Shown here: positions 45,994-46,164 of the stretch, in pieces
How positions within the stretch are numbered: position 1 is the stretch's first letter
Layout of the letters: each line of letters starts with the position of its first letter
Assembly (NCBI GenBank): GCA_022616615.1
Contig: JAKEER010000585.1
Coordinates: forward strand, 1 to 46,164
Direction: 5' to 3'
Origin: Acidobacteriota bacterium
Lineage (GTDB): Bacteria > Acidobacteriota > Terriglobia > Versatilivoradales > Versatilivoraceae
DNA: 46,164 nucleotides
The notes under the pieces: generated by a model
What the model saw: only the letters and a program-made list of their open reading frames with translations
What the model was told of the DNA's origin: nothing
Databases searched by the model: none
Made by a program: the position numbers and the translations under genes

Positions 45994-46034
45994 CCCCTCT
46001 CCCCAACGCGGGAGAGGGGCTAGGGGTGAGGGGG
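45994..46034. repeat. CCCCTCTCCC-CAACGC-GGGAGAGGGG repeat
   Basis: A 10-bp stem (45994-46003 with 46010-46019) followed by CTAGGGGTGAGGGGG. Nearly the same sequence occurs twice at 17541-17728. Confidence 0.75.
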
Positions 46035-46095
46035 CGAGCACGCGGTGGAATGTTCTGGCGAGTGTATTACTTTGTTAAGTCGTGAAGCCAATCTT

Positions 46096-46142
46096 CACGG
46101 GCGGGACGCCCGTGCCACGTGGCATGGGCATCTTGCCCATGC
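46096..46142. repeat. Paired hairpins of the GGGCGGGACGCCCG type
   Basis: CACGGGCG-GGA-CGCCCGTG (46096-46114) is followed by GCATGGGCA-TCT-TGCCCATGC (46122-46142). The first resembles the arms of the 28-bp repeat at 23952-24076. Confidence 0.7.
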
Positions 46143-46164
46143 GGCGCTTATGTCGTTAAAGCCC

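Overview
The window looks like chromosome from a free-living, Gram-negative, didermic heterotroph. It has a TolC-type outer-membrane channel, type IV pilus minor pilins, LPS-core-like glycosyltransferases and secreted carbohydrate-active proteins. Two DUF1080 domains in one protein, two Uma2 endonucleases, a DUF1549 relic and dense foldable intergenic repeats suggest Acidobacteriota. Planctomycetota or Verrucomicrobiota relatives are not excluded. This placement is inference from gene content; there is no rRNA gene to settle it, and I found no tRNA, CRISPR array, prophage or intact insertion sequence.

Layout. 1-4.9 kb: leucyl-tRNA synthetase (minus), a 189-bp foldable repeat, a Uma2 gene, a decayed DUF1549 relic and a small membrane-anchored Cys protein that appears to be made from a leaderless mRNA. 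4.9-11.1 kb: both glutamate synthase subunits (gltB, gltD), separated by 200 bp of long hairpins. 11.4-12.8 kb: formate-dehydrogenase-type iron-sulfur and cytochrome b subunits with no catalytic subunit beside them. 13-14.9 kb (minus): a hexulose-phosphate-synthase-like enzyme coupled to a medium-chain dehydrogenase, preceded by a strongly foldable 133-nt leader that could be a riboswitch. 15.1-17.4 kb: a 58-codon ORF and a fused HemD-HemE haem enzyme. 17.5-29.5 kb: mostly secreted proteins (tandem DUF1080, S9 peptidase, an alpha-helical toroid-like protein, a glycosidase-like protein, a CBM9-like protein, a TPR protein), a STAS regulator and several perfect inverted repeats.

29.6-41 kb is a type IV pilus locus: a NtrC/PilR-type activator, a near-consensus sigma-54 promoter, two paralogous minor-pilin sets (FimT/PilV/PilW/PilX-like), a PAS-type histidine kinase and the prepilin peptidase. 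The kinase and activator probably form a PilS/PilR-like pair acting on the first set, while the second set has a sigma-70-like promoter. The peptidase would process all the prepilins. No major pilin, motor ATPase, secretin or PilY1 is present here.

41-46.2 kb: two glycosyltransferases, a TolC-family protein, orotate phosphoribosyltransferase (pyrE) and a run of dispersed repeats. The points most worth following are the structured leader at 14753-14885, the HemD-HemE fusion, the duplicated minor-pilin sets with a shared C-terminal module, and the orphan Fdh electron-transfer pair.
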